Numbered from the stretch's first letter, positions 10,427-20,251 are shown. The stretch is 64,000 nucleotides of DNA from Agapetus fuscipes (GCA_951799405.1 OX637335.1:21270342-21334341), one strand, 5' to 3'. Notes: generated by a model not told the origin, from the sequence alone. Translations and numbers: made by a program.

Positions 10427-10718
10427 GTGCTTGACATAAATAAAGAATTATAAAAGTGAATTAAAACTTTGTTTATTTAATTAATATCACATTAATTACA
10501 TTTTTACAATCAAGAGATAATCCATATAAACACCAAAACAAATACAAAATAACAAAACAAATACCAACCTATAAGTTAAGGAACTGATACTTGATAAAAC
10601 AAAATATAATGTAAAATTTCACAGTTTGCTGATTATAATTATGTTTAAAACAACCAACTGAGCCCTGCACAGTACATAGTGGCTTTCAGCCTAACTCGCA
10701 TAAAAGATGGAGACAGGT

Positions 10719-11222
10719 TAGAACGGCACAGTGACAAAATGACCCATGACAGATCAACACATGACAGAACATCACAATGATAGTAAACACCATGACAAAA
10801 AAAATCACTATATATGATAAATTATCACCTGACAAAACATTACATACCTTAAACAGACCATACCATAAACGGCACATGAAACGGTTTTGTCTTGTGATGT
10901 ACTTTCCTGCGATGTTTTGTCTTGTGTTGTTCTGCCGTGTGTTGTTCTGTCATGTGTCGTTCTGTCATGAGTCGTTCTGTCATGTGTCGTTATGACATGT
11001 ATCGTTATGTCATGTGTCGTTATGTCATGTGTCGTTATGTCATGTGTCGTTATGGCATGTGTTGTTCTGTCATGTGTCATTTTTTCTCTGTGCCGTTCTA
11101 TCAAGTGTCGTTATTTCATGTGTCGTTATGTCATATGTCGTGATGTCATGTGTCGTTATGTCATATGTCGTGATGCCATGTGTCGCTATATCATGTGTCG
11201 TTTTATCACTGTGCCGTTCTAC
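10719..11222. repeat. 15-bp minisatellite bounded by inverted repeats
   Basis: The right part (10910-11205) is about 20 units close to TGTCATGTGTCGTTA. The left part (10735-10780) holds reversed, degenerate units (GACAGATCAACACATGACAG). The whole is closed by AGAACGGCACAGTGA and TCACTGTGCCGTTCT. Because the period is 15, all six frames stay open as five-residue repeats; these are not genes. Confidence 0.8.
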
Positions 11223-11420
11223 CATGGAACCATAAAAGATACCATCTCTCCTCCCTGAGGTGCATTTCCACCTTTTTCATGATTACCGCCCTAAAAGCTC
11301 TGCGCGTGTTCTGCTCCTTGTGTCGGAAAGCTCTCCGGCAAATGGCTTAACGTATCTGAACAAAAACAGAGAGCTGAGCTTGTTGTGTTCTATTCGACTT
11401 CATATAGCAATTCTTTAGAG

Positions 11421-11747
11421 CAGTGGTTCCCAAACTTTTAATTTCGCGTACCACTCATGAAATTGTAAATCAGTGGCGTACCACTGAAATGTAACAGTTA
11501 AAAAAATCGTTCACAGTGGTAAAATAACAAAAACTGCAACAACTGTTGATCACAACATTATGTTTATTTATTAATCATAGAAAAAAATACGATACTCTCA
11601 TTGTGAAAAATCGTGCTGCATGTTCGAGACAAGAGGAAATATACAGCCATGGCCATAAAAAGTCATATGGTCATAGCTGCTTGCGTACCACCTTAAGAAG
11701 CGTCGCGTACCACCAGTGGTACGCGTACCATAGTTTGGGAATCACTG
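11421..11747. mobile_element. Non-autonomous hAT transposon (327 bp)
   Basis: Ends CAGTGGTTCCCAAACTTT and ATAGTTTGGGAATCACTG are the classic hAT terminus. Flanking octamers CTTTAGAG and CGATAGAG match at 6 of 8 positions, as expected of an aged 8-bp duplication. Subterminal CGTACCAC repeats occur on both sides. No transposase. Confidence 0.85.
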
Positions 11748-11874
11748 CGATAGAGCTAATAGTAGCAGGAACAGCACATATCTAGATTGGTTCATTGTGG
11801 TTCATTTTGGTTCACATTGGTTTCCCGTTTTTTCTCAAACGACGTTACATTAGTTAAACTACAAACTTGAAGAG

Positions 11875-12202
11875 AGGACCGGTCGATAGCTTAGTTGGTA
11901 TAGTGCTTTCATTCCATGCCGTAAGCTCGGGTTCGAATCCCACCGAGGGCGTCAGAAATGATTTCCCGTTTCGGCGTTTATTTCAAACCCCAAAATAAAA
12001 TATCGGCAAGGTTTACTCAGCCTTCACAAGAAATGAGTACCAGCCCCCTCGGGAGCTGGGAAACCCCCCACTTCACTGAAGTGGTTGGCGTAAGGCCGGC
12101 CCCCTTACCTGTAAAAATAAATAAGTTCAACTCGCCACATGCGACCTCTTCGGGGATAACGCGACAAAAAGTTATCCTATATGTGTAGCTTAGTTGCGTT
12201 TG
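11875..12202 (+). repeat. SINE-B, full length
   Basis: tRNA-derived head with A-box-like TAGCTTAGTTGGTATAG and B-box GGGTTCGAATCCC, then CAGAAATGATTTCCCGTTTC, GGCAAGGTTTACTCAGCC, CTTCACTGAAGTGGTTGGCG and the 3' end TATGTGTAGCTTAGTTGCG. The best reference copy in the window. Confidence 0.9.
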
Positions 12203-13300
12203 CGTGTATGTAATTTAAAGAGGTTAAAAAATATATACAAAGTAAAAAGTGTCATCACAAAAAAAAACATTTTCTTAACGTTTTTTTTATGTGCCATATT
12301 TTGGATTTTTTTATTTTTTATTACAGAGTTATTAATTATTGAGTCTCAAAAAACAGCCGATTTTTAAAACGTCACTAGTTTTTGGGAATATATGGAAAAA
12401 TTGTTTTCCGACCGGGTGACGATGTTTATTTTCGCTCCCCTTTCAATGCTCCAAACTCATTAATTCATTCGTATATAAGTAAACGCGTAGCTTAATTTTT
12501 TCACCCCTTTTTTGATGCCACATTTATCGAAGATCGACGACATCATATTGTTTTTTGTTGTTCTCATTGCTGCCGTTTGAAACAGGGACTTGGTGCTTTT
12601 GTTAAACTGTTGGCTTGGATTATTATTCATCCACCATATATATCAATCCTGTGATACCTTCTTCACTCAATCTCATTTTTTTTCTGTTCAATTTTTTTAT
12701 CACTAGTTCATGTAACTGCAATTTATGTGATTAATTTTTTAATACTCACGCCTTTTAGAAATTTGCAAAGAAAGATATTTTGATGATGTTAATGAGCGTT
12801 ACTTTGCAATAAATTAAGATTTATTGATTCCACAGTTGACCTTTCAATGAGAAGACTTGATGATTTTTGATGAATCCCAAAAAGGAAAAGCAATAAACAA
12901 AAGGTCATCCCCGTCAACCTATTATTAATGTATTAGATAATTCATAAACTATTATTCATGTATTAGATAATTTAATTACCCATTATGTAATATGTAACTG
13001 TATTTTAATACAATTAAGCTATTAAGAAAACCATTTGAGAATAAAGTTAAATCCATTACTTTTTACGATTAAAATAGCTTAATATAATATTGATAAAAAA
13101 TAACTGTCGCAAAAAACATTTGAATGTTCATAATGAAAGTATTCAATTGTTTTTACAGTGGATTGAAAATTTTCAAATGTGTATGAAAGTTAAGCTTTTT
13201 TACCAAATAATAGATAACCTCAAAATTGTAAAACTTCCATCAAAAGATGAGATTTAATATAAACTTAATTACTTTAGATTGTCGTGACGACAAACTTTTA
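12203..13300. other. AT-rich stretch, nothing recognised
   Basis: No repeat family, frame or inverted repeat seen. It precedes the candidate exon. Confidence 0.4.
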
Positions 13301-13326
13301 ATTCAGGAAAATTTTTAAACGCGACG

Positions 13327-13356
13327 TTTCGTTGGTATCATAACCAGTATCCTCAG
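13327..13356 (-). ncRNA. Hammerhead-like core, degenerate
   Basis: On the minus strand CTGAGGA is followed by a weak GGT/ACC stem and then CGAAACG. It is the same box arrangement as at 10404 and 54283 but with a poor stem II, followed downstream by a TGAATTAAAAG segment shared with other loci of this kind. Confidence 0.3.
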
Positions 13357-13488
13357 GAGCCACCTTTGTTGCACGTTGACCAAGGATGAACTAATTAAAA
13401 TTTAAGCACATTACAAACGTCATTCTAAAATGTTAGCAAGGACGTTTATTCGTAGTAATTTTAATATGTCTTTTTTATTTTGTTCCAG

Positions 13489-13616
13489 GGATTTTAGTGG
13501 ATATGTTGTGAAGTGATCGCCAACCTTTTGCGATGCAGTGGGTGTGCGGGGCGGGGCGCGTGCTCGCGTGCCGCATAGTGCTCCTGGATGAAAGGGAGCA
13601 GCTCCATGACTTACAG
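13489..13616 (+). CDS. Candidate first coding exon, FERM-domain-like start
   Basis: A pyrimidine tract ending TTTTATTTTGTTCCAG precedes the exon and CAG|GTATGTG follows it, so both splice sites are good. The ATG at 13533 comes after an in-frame TGA at 13509, leaving 44 bases of 5' UTR in this exon. The 28 codons are GC-rich, unlike the surroundings, and contain GRVLACRIVLLDEREQLHDL. The C.I.LLDE....L..LQ pattern resembles the first two strands of the FERM F1 lobe, as in FRMD4-like proteins. This is pattern recognition from a short peptide. The exon ends in phase 0. An upstream non-coding exon is implied by the acceptor. I see no second exon with confidence; the rest of the window could be intron. 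Confidence 0.4.
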
Positions 13617-13638
13617 GTATGTGTGGATGAAAAAAACA

Positions 13639-14095
13639 GTAATCAACCTATATCCTAGCACAATCAACCTACCTATATCCTAGCACAATAATCCTACCTA
13701 TATCCTAGTACAATCAACTACCTATATCCTAGCACAATCAACATTCCTATGTCCTAGCACAATCAACCTACCTATATCCTAGCACAATCAACTAGCTATA
13801 TCCTAGCACAATCAACCTACCTATATCCTAGCACAATCAACCTACCTATATCCTAGCACAATCAACTAGCTATATCCTAGCACAATCAACCTACCTATAT
13901 CCTAGCACAATCAACCTACCTATATCCTAGCACAATCAACCTACCTATATCCTAGCACAATCAACCTACCTATATCCTAGCACAATCAACCTACCTATAT
14001 CCTAGCACAATCAACCTACCTATATCCTAGCACAATCAACCTACCTATATCCTAGCACAATCAACCTACCTATATCCTAGCATAATCAACCTCTA
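13639..14095. repeat. 25-bp minisatellite
   Basis: About 18 units of AATCAACCTACCTATATCCT plus AGCAC. Some are 24-bp units with CTAGCTA in place of CTACCTA. It starts 22 bp after the donor of the candidate exon. Confidence 0.95.
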
Positions 14096-14129
14096 TTCTT
14101 TAAGAGTAACAACGGGTAAGCATACAAAA

Positions 14130-14425
14130 TATCTTTGGGTTTCTTAAAAAATATCAATCTGTATCTCAAAAAATATCCCCATTACAACTATAGTGACATT
14201 GGTATTCTAAAGACGTATCAAATCTGTGCCCCAAAACGAATCAATCTATTCCAAAAAGTATCTATCTGTATGCTTAGAAGTATCAGTTTGCACCTCAGAA
14301 AAATAATGAGTATTTTAGAATAAGTCTTGCAAAAATCAATCCGTATCCCAATAAGGAATCAATTCGTATCCTACAAAGTATCAATCGTGATCCCAAATAC
14401 ATAGTTTTTCAATCTTTATCCTAAA
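14130..14425. repeat. Degenerate tandem repeat of ~24 bp
   Basis: Loose repetition of AAAAGTATCAATCTGTATCC-like units with many substitutions. A short unrelated segment separates it from the crisp 25-bp array. Confidence 0.5.
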
Positions 14426-14962
14426 TTATTGAATATCTATTGAATCTCTTAGTTTCGTGCTTACAATCTCTTTTAAGTATATCTTTTACAAATATCAACC
14501 ATTTTTCTAGAAAAATAATAATAACTAAAAACCATCATGCATTGTGAAAAATTGGTGCATAAAAAGTTAATTTTCAATTCATTTAAAAGTAAATATGTTT
14601 AAAAAGTTCATCGGTATTTTTTTAAATTTTACATTCATCACAACAAAAATTCAGCTGGTTAAATGAATTCGAGTATTTGGACTACACTCACATTTTTAAA
14701 AATAAAAATGCGAGTCATTCTGCAACCAGTAATTGTTTCGCTAAAAGTGCAATTACCGCGGTATTGTTTTAATTATTTTAACCGGCGGAATGATTTATGC
14801 TTTAATAAGCCCGCCATGTCATCATTATTATTTTTAATACAATAGCATTTTAAATAAATTTTCAAACCATTTTCAAAGCTGAAAAATTCTTCCTATTTGA
14901 CTTTTTTTAAATGGCTCAATGGTTGAGCTTCCCTTTCCAAGCATCGATTCGAGTTCAAGCAT
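14426..14962. other. AT-rich stretch, nothing recognised
   Basis: No element seen. Confidence 0.4.
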
Positions 14963-14964
14963 CT

Positions 14965-15352
14965 ATAATCTAAGTGGTAAATAAAAGTTTACGTTTAACA
15001 TTCACATTTCATGCATGCCCACACACATTCGTATAGCTATGACCCTACACATGCTGCATGCGTACAAACATCAATCGCCACTTCCTTTCAGTGTCTCAAA
15101 ACAAAGCCAACACAATACACAGCACAACACTACGCAATTAAGAGCCTTGCTACAAAGGATCAGGACATCAACCGCTACATCACCAACACCTCCGGCACTA
15201 CAAAAAGTATCATGGAACCTATAGGGAGTCTCCCGCACAGGGTTCTGGTAAAAAAGAAACAAAATTCAACTTGTATAAACTTTGTGAAACGGGGGAAGAG
15301 TGAAGCATTTTGTAGAGCATGGGTGGTCAGTCTCATATCAACCTTGTCAAGG
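14965..15352 (-). repeat. TTAGA-SINE split by a ~215-bp insertion
   Basis: The 3' part (14965-15062) and 5' part (15278-15352, GTGGTCAGTCTCATATCAAC) of a minus-strand copy are separated by foreign sequence. That insertion contains the GGGAGTCTCCCGCACAG repeat (15187-15262, plus strand) also found at 2604-2677. Insertion ends are not sharply resolved. Confidence 0.6.
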
Positions 15353-15750
15353 AAAATTAAATTTGAAAAAAAAATGTCTGTCTTAAGTAAAAGTGTATTA
15401 TTTTAAACGAAAATAAATTGTTTTAGAATACATTAAACACCATTTTAAACTGTCTACAATGTTATAAATTTTCCACGACCGCACTTTCACATGATAATTT
15501 AAGCAGCGAAACAAATTGGAAATGTTTGTTTTCCTCTGATGGTTTGACTACGTCAGAAATATGATTATTATTGTTACGGCTTCCCGCCAAAATTTATTCC
15601 GTCTCATTTTGCTCAACTCTACAATATTCAGGCGTTTTCGATTCGCAAAATTGTCAACTAGATTTGTCCAGATTTTTGAACATTTCGTATTGGCTTCTGA
15701 AATCAGGGAAGGCATTTTTTATAATTTTTATTTTATTTTGATTATTTGTC
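15353..15750. other. AT-rich stretch, nothing recognised
   Basis: No element seen. Confidence 0.4.
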
Positions 15751-15875
15751 GGTGTTATGGCCGAGGGGGCCAAGTGGGATGATCTTTCTAGCGTGTTTGG
15801 AATAGAGTAACGTTGGTTCGATCCCCGCCTGGGTCATTTGACCATTACTTTGACCCTGGTTCTACAGATGTTATT

Positions 15876-18350
15876 GCGGAGTTTTTTCATGAATTTCGGG
15901 AGCTCTTTGAAGTTTTAGTAACTCGTAATGAGATGTTTCTGATAGTGGGGGATGTTAACGTCAGGCTTGAGCGCAGAGATGACACCAATTGTGTTACTCT
16001 CACTGCCTTGCTTGCGGACTATGGCTGCAGACAGTGGGTAGATGCTCCCACTCATGATGCGGGTGGCCTACTGGATGTGGTCATCACTAGACAGGAGGAT
16101 GCTCCTTTGAAAACAGAGGTAAGAGATGTGGGTTTGTCGGACCACAGGTTGGTGGTGGTACGTTTAAATCTAGGACGACTTGTTCCTGTATACAGGAAAA
16201 TTACCTCCAGGTCCTGGAACAAATTTAAGATCGATTTCTTCAAAATGGATTTATCTCTATCGCCGATCTGTTGTCCGGAAACCTACGTCTCAATGCACCC
16301 AGACACATTAGTTGGGCTGTACAATGACACCATGAAAAGTTTAATAAATCTGCATGCTCCCATTACAATCAAACATGTTAGGGAGCGGAATAGTGCTATC
16401 TGGTTTGATAGTGAATGCAGTGCGCTGAAACGCAAAATGCGACAAGCAGAGCGTAATTTCAGGAGCGGCAAGCCAGGTAGCACTAGAGAAATGTGGATAA
16501 TTGCACAGGGTCTGCACAGGTCAGCTATCCTCCAGAAAAAGTCCCAGCATTATTGTACCATTATTGCTAGTGAAAAATGTCCACAGCGTTTATGGAGACT
16601 TCTGGAGAACGTGTCTGGTGGTGCCCGGGCCGGTGCGGGTCCGGTGACGACTGCTGGTGATCTCGCTGCTTACTTTCAAAGTAAAATACCGACCAGATAT
16701 TCTCCCCTAGGGGTTAGTCCTGGTTCTCTGGGACTTTTGTGTAATTCACAGCTTGAAGTGCTTGGGCTGACCTCTATTGAAGAGGTGACGCGAGTTGTAG
16801 CGGGATCGCCAAATAAGCAGTGTGATCTGGATCCTGTGCCGACGTGGGTACTAAAAGAGTGCATTCTTTTAGTGGCTCCATTTATTGTTAGGTTTATCAA
16901 TGGATGCCTAATGGATGCCACTATCCCCTCCTTTTTAAAGGAAGCGCAAATAACGCCAATATTAAAAAAGCCAAATCTCGATCCTAACGATCTCTCCAAT
17001 TTCAGGCCGGTGTCAAACTTACCGTTTCTGTCTAAGGTACTGGAGCGCATTGTCTCTGATCGGCTGGTATCTTATCTGAGTGCTAACGATCTGATGCCTA
17101 AGAGGCAATCAGCCTATCGAAAATATCATTCGACTGAAACTGGCTTACTGACGGTGGTCTCAGATCTGATATCGGCAGTGGATTGCGGAGATCTTGCTCT
17201 CTTAGCGCTTCTGGACATGAGTGCGGCGTTTGACACCGTATGTCATGATATTCTGATAAGGAGGTTGGAGGGTTCGTACGGCTTGAGGGATAAGGCGCTG
17301 GCGTGGTTCTCCTCCTACTTGGCGGATCGCAAGCAGGTAGTGCGTACTTGTGACTGTGTCTCACCTTCCTATTCGCTGATCTCCGGGGTGCCGCAGGGGT
17401 CTGTACTGGGACCGATCCTGTTTATTTTATACACTGCTGACATTGAGAGTATAGTTGAGAAATGGGGCCTCATTACACATGCATATGCAGATGACTGGCA
17501 AATTTACTCTCAGTGTCAGCCACATATGGCACAAACTCTCAGTAACAGGGTGGCAGCTTGCATTGCGGAGATTGGTGAATGGATGACAAGCAATGGCCTA
17601 ATCCTTAACATGGGTAAGACAGAAGTGATGTGGGCGGCTACAACCAGGCGTGATCATCTTTTGACAACTCGAGTACCACTCTCTATTGGGGGAGAGCTGA
17701 TTCAGCCCTCCGACTCAGTCAGACTTCTAGGAGTCACACTGGATCGGAACCTCACAATGGGAGAGCAATTGAACTCGACTGTATCTTCCTCATTTTTTGA
17801 ACTTCGCCAGATAAAGGCGATCAGGAGATGTTTACCGTCGGGAGCAGTCAAGACCCTGGTGAATGCCTTTGTGATGTCACGAGTTGACTATTGCTCAACG
17901 CTGTACATAGGTCAGCCGAAAAAGCAGTTCAACCGTCTTCAGTCTGTGCTGAATTCAGCGGCAAGACTCATATTCGGGATGTCTAAATTTACTCGCATTA
18001 CTCCATTGTTAGGGAAACTGCATTGGCTTCGTTTTCCGGAGAGGGTGGTCTACCGTGTTTGTCTGATGGTGTATAAGGCTGTAAATGGTACAGCTCCTTC
18101 ATATTTGGCTGACATGTTTACACCCGTTGAGAGGGATTTGAGGCGCCAAACGCTCAGATCTGCAGGGGATGGCGTGGTGGACTTGGTTCAGCCACACCGT
18201 CAGACACGCACTAATTTTGGGGACCGTGCTTTCCGGTTTGCGGGACCAATGGAGTGGAACAGACTGCCACCTAATGTGAGGAAGGCAAAGACTGTTGGTG
18301 TCTTTAAAGGAGCACTAAAGACACATCTTTACAAGAAATCTTATCCGTGA
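15876..18350 (+). CDS. Endonuclease (C-terminal half)-reverse transcriptase of the L2-like LINE
   Basis: There is no genuine start codon here. The frame is open from the insertion junction to the stop, 824 sense codons, and merely continues upstream into SINE-D, where a fortuitous ATG lies at 15813. Counting from 15876: APE-endonuclease remnants GDVN (25-28), LDVVIT (66-71) and SDHRL (88-92); RT signatures FRPVSNLPFLSKVLERI (about 376-392), SAAFD (about 450), GVPQGSVLGPILF (about 504-516) and the catalytic YADD (537-540); a C-terminal FGDRAFRFAGPMEWNRLP block shared with other L2/CR1-like ends in the window. Such proteins nick DNA and copy their RNA at the nick. This copy lacks the catalytic N-terminal endonuclease part and ORF1, so it cannot be autonomous. 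Confidence 0.9.
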   Translation, partial: AEFFHEFRELFEVLVTRNEMFLIVGDVNVRLERRDDTNCVTLTALLADYGCRQWVDAPTHDAGGLLDVVITRQEDAPLKTEVRDVGLSDHRLVVVRLNLGRLVPVYRKITSRSWNKFKIDFFKMDLSLSPICCPETYVSMHPDTLVGLYNDTMKSLINLHAPITIKHVRERNSAIWFDSECSALKRKMRQAERNFRSGKPGSTREMWIIAQGLHRSAILQKKSQHYCTIIASEKCPQRLWRLLENVSGGARAGAGPVTTAGDLAAYFQSKIPTRYSPLGVSPGSLGLLCNSQLEVLGLTSIEEVTRVVAGSPNKQCDLDPVPTWVLKECILLVAPFIVRFINGCLMDATIPSFLKEAQITPILKKPNLDPNDLSNFRPVSNLPFLSKVLERIVSDRLVSYLSANDLMPKRQSAYRKYHSTETGLLTVVSDLISAVDCGDLALLALLDMSAAFDTVCHDILIRRLEGSYGLRDKALAWFSSYLADRKQVVRTCDCVSPSYSLISGVPQGSVLGPILFILYTADIESIVEKWGLITHAYADDWQIYSQCQPHMAQTLSNRVAACIAEIGEWMTSNGLILNMGKTEVMWAATTRRDHLLTTRVPLSIGGELIQPSDSVRLLGVTLDRNLTMGEQLNSTVSSSFFELRQIKAIRRCLPSGAVKTLVNAFVMSRVDYCSTLYIGQPKKQFNRLQSVLNSAARLIFGMSKFTRITPLLGKLHWLRFPERVVYRVCLMVYKAVNGTAPSYLADMFTPVERDLRRQTLRSAGDGVVDLVQPHRQTRTNFGDRAFRFAGPMEWNRLPPNVRKAKTVGVFKGALKTHLYKKSYP

Positions 18351-18441
18351 TTTGAGAGGGCCCTTGAGGTGTGACACACACAAAAACGGCGCTCTTTAGT
18401 TATGTGTACATTAAAATAAATTATCCTTATATATATATATA
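15876..18441 (+). mobile_element. L2/CR1-like LINE, 5'-truncated (2.57 kb)
   Basis: Inserted in SINE-D with target duplication TATT (15872-15875, 18442-18445), partly blurred by the (TA)n tail. The 3' UTR has CCTTGAGGTGTGACACACAC and AACGGCGCTC, then AAATAAATTATCCTTATATA. Truncation removes ORF1 and the N-terminal half of the endonuclease. The frame is undamaged, so insertion is probably recent. Confidence 0.9.
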
Positions 18442-18580
18442 TATTGGGTAATTATTAATTAATAATTAATTAAAATAAACAATAATGAGTTATTAATTGA
18501 TGATATGAATACCTGTTTCTGGTCAGGCAGAATGGGTTGGTGAATTGCATTCCTCTTCACAAATCTATTTAAAAAAAAAA

Positions 18581-18872
18581 GTCCTGTCGATAGCTCAGTT
18601 GATAGAATGCTTGCGTTTAATACCAAAGAACTAGGGTTCGGTCCCCACCAAGAGTTAAAAAAAAAATATCCCGTTTCGGTGCTAATTTCAAACCCAAAAA
18701 TTAAAAACTTACTAGCAAGATTTACCTAGGTTTTACAAGTAATAAGATCTTCATCCGAGGATGCTAGAAAGTATCACTTCAAGGGAATTGGTTTGTGTAA
18801 GACCAGCTCCCTTACCTGTGAAAATAAATGGGTTTCACACGCCACGTGTGACTTCTTCGTAGACAATGTGGT
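18581..18872 (+). repeat. SINE-B joined directly to SINE-D
   Basis: Head GTCCTGTCGATAGCTCAGTT begins immediately after the ten-A tail of SINE-D. B box AGGGTTCGGTCCCC. The body runs to about GACTTCTTCGTAGACAATG, and the usual 3' end is decayed. Confidence 0.8.
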
Positions 18873-19480
18873 AAGAAGATGCACTCAGGCTCACACAGAC
18901 ATAACTCACACAGACACACAATGACATAATTGCAACAATAGTATTTTTCATAGGGTGTAAGTTTTATTATAAGAAAAAGTATCAGTAGTCCTGTAAGATC
19001 TGTATTAATAATGAACTTTGATCACCTATAAATCCGTAAACAAACCTGAAAACCATAATTTTTTAAGCTAACTGCATTTTTCATGATTGCTTAGTAGAAA
19101 GACTTATTTCATCACATAAACTTTTCAAGTGCCGAAAAGCTGTGCAAAAACATGTCTGAATATCGTAGGGTTAATATTATACGGAAAATATATTTCCCAA
19201 AATTACGTCTTCAAATTTCATTATAAGCATGAGAGGATGAATAATACTAAGCGCGCTTTGTGTCTGCCTTTTTATTGTTACCTTAACTATGCGAAATATT
19301 AAATTTCCATTTTTGGTTAAATTTTACATAACCTGCTTATGAACCCATTGTTTGGTATATTTTATTGGATACTTACGGAAAAGATACAAAATAATACCTA
19401 CTTACGAAATAAACTATTTTTTTTTCGTATAGTTTATCTTTCTTACATAATAAATTTTGATTCTGTTTCACCAGCTGTAA
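18873..19480. other. AT-rich stretch, nothing recognised
   Basis: No element seen. Confidence 0.4.
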
Positions 19481-19515
19481 TGGTGTAATGGTTATCATCT
19501 TTAGCGTCGAATCAA
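19475..19515 (+). pseudogene. tRNA-like 5' half
   Basis: GTAATGGTGTAATGGTTATC has the look of a tRNA D-arm/A-box of the Val/Asp/Glu type. The sequence then runs into the foldback element, so no B box or acceptor stem is present. Confidence 0.3.
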
Positions 19516-19525
19516 AAGGTAAGTA

Positions 19526-20060
19526 AATATTTAAAAATATAAATGGTAAAACATTGTTTTAATTCACTTTATTTTATTTGTTTATGCTCGAATATTTTCG
19601 CCTAATGAGGCATCTTCAAGAGCAGAATGGTAACAAATATATTTTTATAAAATAATTTTCAAAACAATTTTCAAAACAACTTTTTTTCAAAACAAAAGCA
19701 AAATTCATAGACAATTTTTTTTATTTTTTTTTATTTTTATTTAACTAACATATTTTATTTTTATTGTATTAAAATTTTTAATTTCATTATACCTAACAAT
19801 TATGCATTTTTGAAACTTACATTTGTGTTTAAAAAAAAATTTTGTCTATGAATTTTGCTTTTGTTTTGAGAAAAAGTTGTTTTGAAAATTGTTTTGAAAA
19901 TTATTTTATAAAAATATATTTGTAACCATTCTGCTCTTGAAGATGCCTCAATAGGCGAAAATATTCGAGCATAAACAAATAAAATAAAGTGAATTAAAAC
20001 AATGTTTTACCATTTATATTTTTAAATATTTATAAAAATGGACTTTCACTGTGTTAACAG
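19526..20060. mobile_element. Large Penelope-like foldback (~535 bp)
   Basis: Inverted arms of about 200 bp (19526-19725 and 19835-20030) flank an AT-rich middle. Each arm carries TTTATGCTCGAATATTTTCG or its complement, AAGAGCAGAATGGT and AAAACAATTTTCAAAACAAC. The right end extends to ATGGACTTTCACTGTG, the same terminus as at the left of the 10.2-kb foldback. Confidence 0.65.
19935..19960 (+). ncRNA. Hammerhead-like core in foldback arm
   Basis: TTGAAGA, T, GCCT/AGGC stem with CAAT loop, then GAAAA. The mirrored copy at about 19597-19622 reads the same on the minus strand with loop CATT. The first C of the CTGANGA box is a T here, which would weaken catalysis. Confidence 0.35.
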
Positions 20061-20251
20061 ATCAACACTAAAAAATACAAAAGGTAAGTACTTCGCTACC
20101 ATTCAAAACTGTAAACTAAATTTTTTTTTAAATGATATGGAGCTAACTTATGCAAATTGTACTTATTTAAAGATAGATCAGAAAGGCTTACACAGCTTCC
20201 CTAAAAAATAGCGTTTTTCTTTAGGCAACCAACCTTGGAAAGCATTGTCCC

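Larger units (their letters stand above)
10143..10490. mobile_element. Penelope-like foldback with hammerhead-like arms
   Basis: Outer arms TATTAATTAAATAAACAAAG (from 10170) and, reversed, CTTTGTTTATTTAATTAATA (to about 10488) continue inward as matching inverted repeats to the centre, where 10345-10376 and 10401-10432 are a perfect 32-bp pair. The left arm is split by a TTAGA-SINE (10227-10344). The outer left end CACAGTGAAAGTCCATT also forms the right end of the foldback at 19526-20060. Inverted terminal repeats carrying hammerhead motifs are known in Penelope-like retroelements. No RT is present, so the assignment is inference. Confidence 0.55.
15751..18580 (+). repeat. SINE-D split by an L2-like LINE
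   Basis: Left part 15751-15875: tRNA-like head GGTGTTATGGCCGAG with the Leu/Ser-type A box, and B box GGTTCGATCCC. Right part 18446-18570: GGGTAATTATTAATTAATAA through GCATTCCTCTTCACAAATCT, then ten A. The uninterrupted arrangement is visible in the minus-strand copy near 52345-52797, so the split site is certain. Confidence 0.9.

Noticed and set aside
10777..11258. Several overlapping open frames of 70-100 codons with five-residue repeats on both strands
   Set aside because: They arise because the 15-bp minisatellite keeps every frame open. The same DNA is open on both strands and there is no other sign of coding.
11875..11945. SINE heads as functional tRNA genes
   Set aside because: They have A and B boxes but no paired acceptor stem, and they continue into SINE bodies. 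The same holds for 18581, 51405, 39545 and 63812.
13639..14095. CRISPR-like array
   Set aside because: Units abut without unique spacers, and the context is eukaryotic.
15813..15875. ATG and 21 codons as the true N-terminus of the reverse transcriptase
   Set aside because: This is SINE-D sequence. The LINE begins at 15876 and is 5'-truncated inside the endonuclease.
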